Shown one piece after another: positions 10,142 through 17,760 of a DNA stretch of 64,000 nt. Where the stretch lies: the NCBI RefSeq assembly GCF_009755665.1, contig NZ_CP046622.1:2418001-2482000 (forward strand), read 5' to 3'. Both the position numbers and the translations under genes were made by a program. How positions within the stretch are numbered: the first letter of the stretch is position 1; each line of letters starts with the position of its first letter. Origin of the DNA: Variovorax paradoxus (lineage in GTDB: Bacteria > Pseudomonadota > Gammaproteobacteria > Burkholderiales > Burkholderiaceae_C). A model generated the notes under the pieces. That model did no database searches. It was not told the DNA's origin and was given only the letters and a program-made list of their open reading frames with translations.

Positions 10142-11961
10142 GCGAACAACAAATCAAGGTGCCGGACATCGGCGACTTCGACGAAGTCGCGGTCATCGAG
10201 GTGCTGGTCAACGTCGGCGACACGGTCAAGGCCGAGCAGTCGCTGATCACGGTCGAATCGGACAAGGCCTCGATGGAAATTCCATCGTCGGCTGCCGGCG
10301 TGGTGAAGTCGCTCGCAGTCAAGGTGGGTGACAAGGTCAAGGAAGGCTCCGTGGTGTTGACGCTGGAGGTGGACGGTGCCGCAGCGCCCGCGCCCGCAGC
10401 AGCGGCCCCAGCGCCAGCCGCTGCGGCGCCCGCGCCCAAGGCGGCTCCTGCGCCCGCGCCGGCCGCAGCGCCCGTTGCTTCCACCTACGGCGGCAAGGTC
10501 GATGTCGAGTGCGACGTCGTCGTGCTCGGCGCCGGCCCTGGCGGGTACTCGGCCGCATTCCGCGCTGCCGATCTCGGCTTGAAGGTGGTGCTGATCGAGC
10601 GCTACGCCACGCTTGGGGGCGTTTGCCTCAACGTGGGCTGCATTCCGTCGAAGGCGCTGCTGCACGTGGCGTCGGTCATGGACGAGGTCAAGCACTTTGC
10701 CGACCTGGGCGTGAGCTTTGCAGCCCCCACGGTCGACCGCGCCAAGCTGCTCGGCCACAAGAACAAGGTGGTGGGCAAGCTCACCGGCGGCCTCACGGCC
10801 ATGGCCAAGATGCGCAAGGTGACGGTGCTGCGCGGCGTCGGCAACTTCATCGACCCCTACCACCTGGAAGTGGACGAGACGTCCGGCACCAGCTGGGACA
10901 CCACCGGCAAGAAGCAGACCGTCAAGTTCCGCAACGCGATCATTGCGGCCGGGTCGCAGGCCGTGAGCCTGCCGTTCATGCCGAAGAACGATCCGCGCGT
11001 GGTCGACTCCACCGGCGCGCTCGAGATGGGCACCGATCCCAAGCGCATGCTGATCCTCGGCGGCGGCATCATCGGTCTGGAGATGGGCACGGTGTATTCC
11101 ACGCTGGGCGCGCGCCTCGACGTGGTCGAAATGCTCGACGGCCTGATGCAGGGCGCCGACCGCGACCTGGTCAAGGTGTGGCAGAAGATGAACGCGCCGC
11201 GCTTCGACAACATCATGCTCAAGACCAAGACGGTCGGCGCCGAAGCCACGAAGGAGGGCATCAAGGTCACCTTCGAGGGCGAGAACGCGCCGAAGGAGCC
11301 GCAGGTGTACGACCTGGTGCTGCAGGCCGTTGGCCGCAGCCCGAACGGCAAGAAGATCGGGGCAGAGAAAGCCGGCGTGACGGTGAGCGACCGCGGCTTC
11401 ATTCCGGTCGACATCCAGATGCGCACCAACGTGCCTCATATCTTCGCCATCGGCGACATCGTGGGCCAGCCCATGCTGGCGCACAAGGCGGTGCATGAAG
11501 CACACGTGGCGGCCGAGGTGATTGCCGGCGAGCAGAAGGGCGACAAGGAGCTTTCGAGCGCCGCCTTCAACGCCCGGGTGATCCCGAGCGTGGCCTACAC
11601 CGACCCCGAGGTGGCATGGGTCGGCCTCACCGAAGACCAGGCCAAGGCGGAAGGCATCAAGATCAAGAAGGGCCACTTCCCGTGGAGCGCTTCGGGCCGT
11701 GCCATTGCCAACGGCCGCGACGAAGGCTTCACCAAGCTGCTGTTCGACGCCGAGACGCACCGCATTCTCGGCGGCGGCATCGTCGGCACGCACGCGGGTG
11801 ACATGCTCGGCGAGATCGCGCTGGCCATTGAAATGGGCGCCGACGAGATCGACATCGGCAAGACCATTCACCCCCACCCGACGCTGGGCGAAAGCATCGG
11901 CATGGCGGCCGAAGTGGCGCACGGTACCTGTACTGACCTGCCGCCGGCAAAGAAGGCCTGA
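10138..11961 (+). CDS. lpdA: Dihydrolipoyl dehydrogenase (E3) with N-terminal lipoyl domain
   Basis: 607-residue FAD enzyme that reoxidises dihydrolipoyl groups with NAD in the pyruvate dehydrogenase complex. Residues 1-78 form a lipoyl domain with lipoyl-Lys43 in ESDKASMEI; an Ala/Pro linker follows; the flavin domain starts with [15 protein letters not shown]; the redox-active disulfide is Cys163/Cys168 in [13 protein letters not shown]; an NAD-binding [12 protein letters not shown] segment and a C-terminal HPHPTLGES catalytic His/Glu region are present. The extra lipoyl domain explains its length against the usual 470-480. It overlaps the preceding proteasome-like gene by ATGA. A second, plain E3 for 2-oxoglutarate dehydrogenase lies at 21969-23399, so this copy is probably dedicated to pyruvate dehydrogenase. 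Confidence 0.97.
   Translation: MSEQQIKVPDIGDFDEVAVIEVLVNVGDTVKAEQSLITVESDKASMEIPSSAAGVVKSLAVKVGDKVKEGSVVLTLEVDGAAAPAPAAAAPAPAAAAPAPKAAPAPAPAAAPVASTYGGKVDVECDVVVLGAGPGGYSAAFRAADLGLKVVLIERYATLGGVCLNVGCIPSKALLHVASVMDEVKHFADLGVSFAAPTVDRAKLLGHKNKVVGKLTGGLTAMAKMRKVTVLRGVGNFIDPYHLEVDETSGTSWDTTGKKQTVKFRNAIIAAGSQAVSLPFMPKNDPRVVDSTGALEMGTDPKRMLILGGGIIGLEMGTVYSTLGARLDVVEMLDGLMQGADRDLVKVWQKMNAPRFDNIMLKTKTVGAEATKEGIKVTFEGENAPKEPQVYDLVLQAVGRSPNGKKIGAEKAGVTVSDRGFIPVDIQMRTNVPHIFAIGDIVGQPMLAHKAVHEAHVAAEVIAGEQKGDKELSSAAFNARVIPSVAYTDPEVAWVGLTEDQAKAEGIKIKKGHFPWSASGRAIANGRDEGFTKLLFDAETHRILGGGIVGTHAGDMLGEIALAIEMGADEIDIGKTIHPHPTLGESIGMAAEVAHGTCTDLPPAKKA
10231..10290 (+). repeat. Lipoyl-domain coding repeat, copy 3 (lpdA)
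   Basis: Third copy of the lipoyl-lysine hairpin coding segment, 57 of 60 bases identical to copy 1 in aceF and encoding the identical 20 residues, although it sits in a different gene about 2.2 kb away. Confidence 0.9.
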
Positions 11962-11999
11962 GCGGCCGTTGAGCCGCTCCGGGCAATCGGAGCGGCCAT

Positions 12000-12029
12000 A
12001 AAAAAATCCCGCCGCGGCGGGATTTTTTT
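12000..12029. terminator. Bidirectional intrinsic terminator between lpdA and the NlpC/P60 gene
   Basis: A GC-rich palindrome (TCCCGCC / GGCGGGA with a two-base centre) flanked by seven A on one side and seven T on the other, so it can terminate both converging transcripts. A second stem (GCCGCTCC / GGAGCGGC, 11973-11996) lies just upstream. Confidence 0.93.
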
Positions 12030-12050
12030 ATGGCTTGAAGGGCGGACGGA

Positions 12051-12635
12051 TCAGTCGCCGGAACGGGTTGCGGCTGTGGCCGCGGTCTTGACCTCGTCGT
12101 TGGGCGCGCCGCCCAGCACGCGGCGGGCTCCGTCGAAGCGGCGGCTCCAGTAGCTGCCGTTCATGTCTTCCACCCGCACTTGGGCGCCGGTGCGCGGCGA
12201 ATGGATGAACTTGCCTTCACCGACATAGATGCCGACATGGCTGAAGGCGCGGCGCATGGTGTTGAAGAAAACGAGATCGCCCGGCTTGAGTTGGCTGCGG
12301 TCGATTTTTTCCGTGGCCGCCGCTTGTTCCTCGGCACGGCGGGGCAGCAAATGGCCGACCGTCTGGTTGTACATGGCACGAACGAAGCCGCTGCAATCGA
12401 AGCCCGACTCCGCCGTATTGCCGCCGCGGCGATAGGGAACGCCAAGGAAGCCGATGGCGGTCACTACCAGGTCGGAAGTCCGTTCTGTGACTGTTTGGCG
12501 AACCTGCTGGAGTTGCCCGATCAAGCCCTTGTCGGCAAGGAGGCGGGCCAGTTCGTCATCGGTTCGGTCCTGTTGAGGAGCGGCCTGGACGGCGACGGCA
12601 AACAGGAGGGAAGCGGGTAGGACGAAAAAACGCAT
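12051..12635 (-). CDS. Secreted NlpC/P60 family peptidoglycan endopeptidase
   Basis: 194-residue exported cysteine peptidase likely to cut peptidoglycan cross-peptides. A signal peptide is visible (hydrophobic residues about 3-18, cleavage after VQA). The NlpC/P60 domain shows catalytic Cys81 in GFDCSGFVRAMY, His133 in FSHVGIYVG and third polar residue His145 in FIHSPR. It ends with a short Thr/Ala-rich tail. It is monocistronic, converging on the pyruvate dehydrogenase operon over a shared terminator. The precise bond cut cannot be told; Spr/MepS-like DD-endopeptidases are the closest well-known relatives. Confidence 0.93.
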   Translation of the reverse strand: MRFFVLPASLLFAVAVQAAPQQDRTDDELARLLADKGLIGQLQQVRQTVTERTSDLVVTAIGFLGVPYRRGGNTAESGFDCSGFVRAMYNQTVGHLLPRRAEEQAAATEKIDRSQLKPGDLVFFNTMRRAFSHVGIYVGEGKFIHSPRTGAQVRVEDMNGSYWSRRFDGARRVLGGAPNDEVKTAATAATRSGD

Positions 12636-12876
12636 GGCGCGTAGGATATTGATGACGCGCGGTTATGTCAACCTCATCCCAATTGGTGAATGTATCTGCA
12701 AATGATTGATTTGCCTGAGATTTTCCGATTTGGTTGAAGAAAAAATGTAACGGTCGACCTTTATGAACCATAAGCGATTGCGCGCGAATGAACCTCCGCA
12801 CGAAAGGTGAATCAGCTAACGGCGAGAGTTTGATCGACAAAATCTCGCAACATTGCCGCAACTTCCCGCAAAAACC
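12636..12876. promoter_or_regulatory. AT-richer divergent intergenic region with a 6-bp inverted repeat
   Basis: About 240 bases between the divergent NlpC/P60 and sugar dehydrogenase genes, the most AT-rich stretch of the first third of the window, so it probably holds both promoters. GCAAAT-GATTG-ATTTGC at 12698-12714 is a perfect inverted repeat with 5-base spacer. A 15-codon ATG reading frame (12763-12810) is present but has no support as a gene. Confidence 0.35.
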
Positions 12877-14007
12877 ATGAACTTGCAAATTGGACCGAAC
12901 TTTCGGCTCATGGGCCGCACTGCTGTCCTCGCTGGGCTGGCCCTTGCGGGCACCGTTGTAGCGCAGATACGTCCTGAGACCATTTCGTCCGGTCTTGAGA
13001 ACCCATGGGGCGTGGCCTTCTTGCCGGACGGCCGTTTTGCGGTGACCGAGCGAGCCGGCAGGCTGCGGGTGATTGCAGCGGACGGAAAAATCAGTGCACC
13101 CGTGGCCGGTTTGCCCGCCATTGCGGCGGGCGGCCAGGGCGGCCTGCTCGACGTGCTGGCGGATTCAGCCTTCGACAAGAACCGCACACTGTATTTCTGC
13201 TTCTCCGAGCCGGCGGCCGGGGGCTCGGCCAACAGCACTGCGCTGGCTCGTGCACAGCTTTCGAAAGACGGCGCAAAGCTGGAGAACCTGCGCATCATCT
13301 TCAGCCAGCAACCCAAGGTGGCCAGCCGCAATCACTTTGGCTGCCGCATCGTCGAGGCGCGAGACGGAACGCTGTTTCTCACGCTCGGCGACCGGTACAG
13401 CCGCAAGGAAGACGCGCAGAAGCTCGACAGCCACATTGGGAAGGTTGTGCGCATCGCAAAGGATGGAACCGTGCCCAAGGACAACCCGTTCGTCGGCAGG
13501 GCGGGTGCGCTGCCCGAAATCTGGAGCTACGGCCACCGCAATGGCCAAGGCGCGGCGCTCGGGCCCGACGGGCGTTTCTGGATGACGGAGCATGGTCCGC
13601 AAGGCGGCGACGAAATCAATGTGCCCCAGGCCGGGCGCAATTACGGCTGGCCGGTGATCACCTATGGCGAAAACTATGGCGGCGGCAAGATCGGCGACGG
13701 CATTACTTCCAAGGACGGCCTGGAGCAGCCGCTGCACTACTGGGTGCCGTCGATTGCGCCGTCGGGCATGGCGTTTCTGACCAGCGACCGCTACGGCGCG
13801 GGGTGGAAGGGTAACCTCTTCGTCGGGTCGCTCAAATTCGGCTATCTCGACCGCATCGAGCTGAAGGACGGCAAGGTGGCTGCCGAGCACAAGCTGCTGG
13901 CCGACGGCAGGGCACGCATTCGCGATGTGAAGCAGGGGCCGGACGGTTTGCTCTATGTGCTGACCGACGAATCCGACGGCAAGCTGCTGCGTCTTCGGCC
14001 GAATTGA
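12877..14007 (+). CDS. PQQ-dependent aldose sugar dehydrogenase-like protein (YliI family)
   Basis: 376-residue exported beta-propeller protein of the soluble PQQ sugar dehydrogenase / YliI group, which oxidises aldoses in the periplasm with pyrroloquinoline quinone. Residues about 12-29 make a signal peptide (TAVLAGLALAGTVVA then QI). Typical segments are LENPWGVAFLPDGRF, the GHRNGQGAALGPDG strand, EHGPQGGDEIN and NYGWPVITYGENY, which form the propeller and calcium/PQQ site in the family. No PQQ biosynthesis gene is in the window. The start is uncertain: no clear ribosome-binding site precedes this ATG, and the ATG at 12910 would also leave an intact signal peptide. It converges on the esterase-like gene 19 bases away. 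Confidence 0.88.
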   Translation: MNLQIGPNFRLMGRTAVLAGLALAGTVVAQIRPETISSGLENPWGVAFLPDGRFAVTERAGRLRVIAADGKISAPVAGLPAIAAGGQGGLLDVLADSAFDKNRTLYFCFSEPAAGGSANSTALARAQLSKDGAKLENLRIIFSQQPKVASRNHFGCRIVEARDGTLFLTLGDRYSRKEDAQKLDSHIGKVVRIAKDGTVPKDNPFVGRAGALPEIWSYGHRNGQGAALGPDGRFWMTEHGPQGGDEINVPQAGRNYGWPVITYGENYGGGKIGDGITSKDGLEQPLHYWVPSIAPSGMAFLTSDRYGAGWKGNLFVGSLKFGYLDRIELKDGKVAAEHKLLADGRARIRDVKQGPDGLLYVLTDESDGKLLRLRPN

Positions 14008-14026
14008 GGCCGCGATTCGCCTTTAT

Positions 14027-14833
14027 TCAGCCGGGGCATCCCGGCAGAGGCAGCGTCGGCAGCATGCGGCGCCAGAGCCGCATCCACTCGGGCCAGTCAT
14101 GCCCGCCCTCGGTCGTGAACACGCGATCCTCAGGCATCGCCGCGGCCAGCAGCCGGTGGCTGAAAGCAAAGCGGTCGTCGATGCCGTAGCCCAGGTAAAG
14201 CGGCGGGCGCGCGCCGAATGTGGCGCTGTAGCCCACGTAACCCCGCAGCCATTGCCAAAGCTGCGTTTCGTTCGGTGTTCGCAGGTCGCTGCCCGGCGGA
14301 GCGTCCAGCGGCCCGGTCCAGCGGGCCACGCCGCCCGCATTGGCGATGTCCAGGCCGAGCGCGCGTTCCCCAAGGTAGGGCGCAATGGCCGCCAGGCCGG
14401 CCAGTTCACCGGGGTGGGTTTGTGCATAGAGGAGCCCGCCGAAACCTCCGACCGAGATGCCGACGATCCAGATCGACTTGTAGCCCTTGCCGCGTGCCGG
14501 CGCCATCACATCCTTGCTCAGGCGGTCGAGGATGGTCTTGTTGTTGTAGTAGCCGAGGTGCGCATCGACCAGCATCACGTCTACGGCGAGCCTGTTGTCG
14601 CCCAGCGCCTTCACGAAACCTTCGCGCATGAATTCGTCCGGGTGCGAATACGCGCCGGGCAGCAGCACCAGCAGCGTGTCGGCATTCGGCGTGCAGCTGC
14701 TCTTTTCGAGCGTGCTCTTCAGCGGTGCGTTGGCCGTTCGCAGCCCGCCGCAGCCGGCGACCAGGAGCACGGCGCAAAGACTCAACAGCGAGAGAGGGCG
14801 CCGCGCCGAAAGGCGCCGTGAAAAGATCCGCAT
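14027..14833 (-). CDS. Lipoprotein with alpha/beta-hydrolase fold
   Basis: 268-residue predicted lipoprotein: an Arg-rich N terminus, hydrophobic stretch and lipobox LVAGC give lipidation at Cys28. The rest looks like an alpha/beta hydrolase, with nucleophile Ser127 in the elbow GISVGG, a hydrophobic strand LLVLLPGAYSHP bearing the oxyanion-hole region, and a late GGHDW with His245; an acidic candidate is in YGIDDRF. Substrate is unknown; esterase or thioesterase activity is only an inference. It is divergent from the isochorismatase-family gene, with 75 bases between starts. Confidence 0.82.
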   Translation of the reverse strand: MRIFSRRLSARRPLSLLSLCAVLLVAGCGGLRTANAPLKSTLEKSSCTPNADTLLVLLPGAYSHPDEFMREGFVKALGDNRLAVDVMLVDAHLGYYNNKTILDRLSKDVMAPARGKGYKSIWIVGISVGGFGGLLYAQTHPGELAGLAAIAPYLGERALGLDIANAGGVARWTGPLDAPPGSDLRTPNETQLWQWLRGYVGYSATFGARPPLYLGYGIDDRFAFSHRLLAAAMPEDRVFTTEGGHDWPEWMRLWRRMLPTLPLPGCPG

Positions 14834-14908
14834 CCAGCGGAGTCTAGGTGCACGGCGTTTCGGTGGTACGGTCTAGCCCAATCAATTTTCATCTGAAAGA
14901 ATCTGTGC

Positions 14909-15511
14909 ATGCTGCTCGACGCCTCGCAATCCCAACTCGTGCTGATCGACTACCAGGCGCAGCTGATGCCTGCGATCTTCGAGGCCGATGCCGTGGCGCA
15001 GAACGCCGTGCGCCTGGGCAAGATGGCGCGCCTGTTCGAAGTGCCAGTCTGGGGCACCGAGCACAACCCGTCGAAGCTCGGCGAAACGGTGCCGGATATT
15101 CGCGCGCTGTATCAGCGAACCTTGCCCAAGATGCATTTCAGCGGCATGGAGGAGGGCCTTGGCGAGTGGCTGCGCGCGCCGCCCAAGGCGCCGCAGGGCA
15201 ATGCCCGCAGCCTGCCGAAGCATCTGCAAAAGCCCGCGGCCGCGGCCGAAGAGCGCAATACCATCGTGATTGCGGGATGCGAGGCCCATGTGTGCCTGCT
15301 GCAGACCGCGCTCGATCTGCTGGAAGACGAATTCGAAGTGTGGGTGGTAACCGACGCCTGCAGCTCTCGCACCGAGCGCAACCGCGACGCTGCCTTCGAT
15401 CGGTTGGCTGGCGCGGGTGCCGAACTGGTGACCACCGAGATGGTTGGGTTCGAATGGCTGCGCACGGCCGAGCACCCGGCGTTCCCCGAGTTGCTGAAGA
15501 TCGTTCGATAG
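14909..15511 (+). CDS. Isochorismatase-family cysteine hydrolase
   Basis: 200-residue cytoplasmic hydrolase of the isochorismatase/nicotinamidase superfamily. The catalytic triad is readable: Asp14 in VLIDYQ, Lys74 in TLPKMHFS and Cys129 in GCEAHVCLLQT. The length and the Ala/Pro-rich insertion (about residues 90-115) match the YcaC/hydrolase subgroup rather than nicotinamidase, whose metal-binding Asp/His set is not evident. No biosynthetic neighbours point to a substrate. It may stand alone, as prpE begins 157 bases later. Confidence 0.87.
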   Translation: MLLDASQSQLVLIDYQAQLMPAIFEADAVAQNAVRLGKMARLFEVPVWGTEHNPSKLGETVPDIRALYQRTLPKMHFSGMEEGLGEWLRAPPKAPQGNARSLPKHLQKPAAAAEERNTIVIAGCEAHVCLLQTALDLLEDEFEVWVVTDACSSRTERNRDAAFDRLAGAGAELVTTEMVGFEWLRTAEHPAFPELLKIVR

Positions 15512-15668
15512 CCTTGCGATCGGCCCCTTGGCAGGGCTGGACTTGCACGGGCGAAACCTGATTGTCCGGCCCGTCAGCTTGCTGCAAGATCGACCTCCAT
15601 AATTATGAATTCAGTTTTAGGCGGCGCTGATCGCCGGAGCTGACTTCCAAAACAAGGAGACATCGCAA

Positions 15669-17582
15669 ATGAGCCGCTACGAAGAGTTCTATCGCCAGTC
15701 GGTGGACGCGCCCGAGGCCTTCTGGGCCGAGCAGGCCAGGCTGATCGATTGGAAGACGCCGCCGGCCCGGGTTCTGGACGCCAGCCAGCCGCCATTTGCC
15801 CGCTGGTTCGTGGACGGAACCACCAACCTGTGCCACAACGCGGTCGACCGGCACCTGGCCGCACGAGGCGATCAGCCTGCGTTGATCTTCGTATCGACCG
15901 AAACCGGCACCGAAAGAACCTACAGCTTCCGCGAGCTGCATGCCGAAGTGCAGCGCACCGCGGCCAGCCTGGTCGCGCTCGGGGTGGGCAAGGGCGACCG
16001 CGTGCTCATCTATATGCCGATGATTCCGGAGGCCGCATTCGCCATGCTGGCCTGCGCACGGATCGGTGCGATCCACTGCGTGGTTTTCGGCGGTTTTGCG
16101 AGCGGCTCGCTGGCGGCGCGCATCGAGGACGCAGAACCCAAGGTGGTGGTGAGCGCCGATGCGGGCTCGCGCGGCGGCAAGGTCATTGCGTACAAGCCGC
16201 TGCTGGACGAGGCCATCCGGATTTCGAAGCACAAGCCGTCGGCCGTGCTGTTGACCGATCGCGGCCTGGCTCCCATGGCGCTGACCGCCGGCCGCGACCA
16301 TCTGGCTGCCGAGCTGAACCTGAAGCACGGCGACACCGAGATCCCGTGCACCTGGCTGGCTGCCACCGACATCAGCTACACCATCTACACGAGCGGCACC
16401 ACGGGCAAGCCGAAGGGCGTGCAGCGCGATGTCGGCGGCTATGCGGTGGCGCTGGCCGCCAGCATGAAGCACATCTTCGACGGACGGCCGGGCGAAACCT
16501 ATTTTTCGACCAGCGATATCGGGTGGGTGGTGGGCCACAGCTACATCGTCTATGGACCGCTGATCGGCGGCATGGCCACCCTCATGTACGAGGGACTCCC
16601 CACGCAGGGCATCGACAAGCAGCCCGACGGCGGCATCTGGTGGCGCCTGGTCGAAAAGTACAAGGTCACCGTAATGTTCAGCGCGCCCACCGCGGTGCGC
16701 GTGCTCAAGAAGCAAGACCCGGCGCTGCTGAAGAAGTACGACCTGTCGAGCCTGCGCGCGCTGTTCCTGGCGGGCGAACCGCTCGACGAGCCCACCGCGC
16801 GGTGGATCGCCGACGGGCTGGGCGTGCCGATCATCGACAACTACTGGCAGACCGAATCGGGCTGGCCGATCATCACCATTGCCAACGGGGTCGAGCAAAA
16901 GCCCAGCAAGTTCGGCAGCCCCGGCGTGCCGATGTACGGCTTTCGCGTGAAGATCCTGCACGAGTCCACCGGCGAGGAGCTGACCGGCGCCAACGAGAAG
17001 GGCGTGGTCGTGATCGAAGGCCCCACGCCGCCGGGCTTCATGCAAACGGTGTGGAAAGACGACAAGCGCTTCGTCGACACCTATTGGAAATCCATACCCG
17101 GCAAGATGGTCTATTCGACCTTCGACTGGGGCATTCGCGACGAAGACGGCTACTTCTACATCCTCGGCCGCACCGACGACGTGATCAACGTGGCCGGCCA
17201 CCGCCTCGGCACGCGCGAGATCGAGGAGAGCATCTCGGGCCATGCAGGTGTGGCCGAGGTGGCGGTGGTCGGCGTGGCCGACGCGCTCAAGGGGCAGGTG
17301 GCCATGGCCTTTGTCGTGCCCAGGGACGGCGGGGCGGCTACCAATGCCGATGCAGCGCTGAAGCTGGAGGGCGAAATCATGAAAGTGGTGGCCGACCAGC
17401 TCGGCGCCCTGGCACGGCCGGCTCGCGTGCGCTTTGTGAACGGGCTGCCCAAGACCCGCAGCGGCAAGCTGCTGCGGCGCGCCATCCAGGCCGTGTGCGA
17501 GCAGCGCGACCCCGGCGACCTGACCACCATCGACGACCCCGCCACGCTGCAGCAGATCAAACAGCTACTTTCTTCTGACTGA
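15669..17582 (+). CDS. prpE: Propionate--CoA ligase (PrpE-type acyl-CoA synthetase)
   Basis: 637-residue adenylate-forming enzyme making propionyl-CoA (or related short acyl-CoA) from acid, ATP and CoA. It shows the AMP-binding P-loop YTSGTTGKPKG, the WWVVGHS-like motif here as DIGWVVGHSYIVYGPL, NYWQTESGWP, the hinge/A8 segment YILGRTDDVINVAGHRLGT and the C-terminal acetylation-site lysine in LPKTRSGKLLRR. Length and the N-terminal SVDAPEAFWAEQARLIDW match PrpE more closely than acetyl-CoA synthetase (Acs), but substrate choice is inferred. A good Shine-Dalgarno AAGGAGA lies 8 bases before ATG. No prpB/prpC genes are near. Confidence 0.93.
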   Translation: MSRYEEFYRQSVDAPEAFWAEQARLIDWKTPPARVLDASQPPFARWFVDGTTNLCHNAVDRHLAARGDQPALIFVSTETGTERTYSFRELHAEVQRTAASLVALGVGKGDRVLIYMPMIPEAAFAMLACARIGAIHCVVFGGFASGSLAARIEDAEPKVVVSADAGSRGGKVIAYKPLLDEAIRISKHKPSAVLLTDRGLAPMALTAGRDHLAAELNLKHGDTEIPCTWLAATDISYTIYTSGTTGKPKGVQRDVGGYAVALAASMKHIFDGRPGETYFSTSDIGWVVGHSYIVYGPLIGGMATLMYEGLPTQGIDKQPDGGIWWRLVEKYKVTVMFSAPTAVRVLKKQDPALLKKYDLSSLRALFLAGEPLDEPTARWIADGLGVPIIDNYWQTESGWPIITIANGVEQKPSKFGSPGVPMYGFRVKILHESTGEELTGANEKGVVVIEGPTPPGFMQTVWKDDKRFVDTYWKSIPGKMVYSTFDWGIRDEDGYFYILGRTDDVINVAGHRLGTREIEESISGHAGVAEVAVVGVADALKGQVAMAFVVPRDGGAATNADAALKLEGEIMKVVADQLGALARPARVRFVNGLPKTRSGKLLRRAIQAVCEQRDPGDLTTIDDPATLQQIKQLLSSD

Positions 17583-17728
17583 ATGAGCAAGGGCTATCTT
17601 GCGAAGTTGCGCCGAGCCGTCATATGTCTGACGTGGCACAATGCCAGGGTACTCAGGCCCTTCCCCAGCCACAGTCGCATCCGCCAACCGGTTCAGCCGT
17701 GTCGCGGAAGGTTTCTTAACCAGCTAGT

Positions 17729-17745
17729 GCTTCCTTCAGGGAAGC
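17729..17745 (+). promoter_or_regulatory. Stem-loop immediately before the sucA ribosome-binding site
   Basis: GCTTCC-TTCAG-GGAAGC forms a perfect 6-base-pair hairpin in the sucA leader. It abuts the weak Shine-Dalgarno AAGG (17747-17750) ten bases before the ATG, so it could affect translation of sucA. The role is inferred from position only. The 178 bases between prpE and sucA contain no gene and no clear -35/-10 pair. Confidence 0.35.
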
Positions 17746-17760
17746 GAAGGTCAGCGGAAT

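Noticed and set aside
12763..12810. 15-codon leader-like reading frame upstream of the sugar dehydrogenase
   Set aside because: No clear ribosome-binding site, no attenuator-like structure and no reason for a leader peptide.
17634..17645. TGGCAC resembling a sigma-54 -24 element before sucA
   Set aside because: The required TTGC-like -12 element is absent at the right spacing (AATGCC follows).
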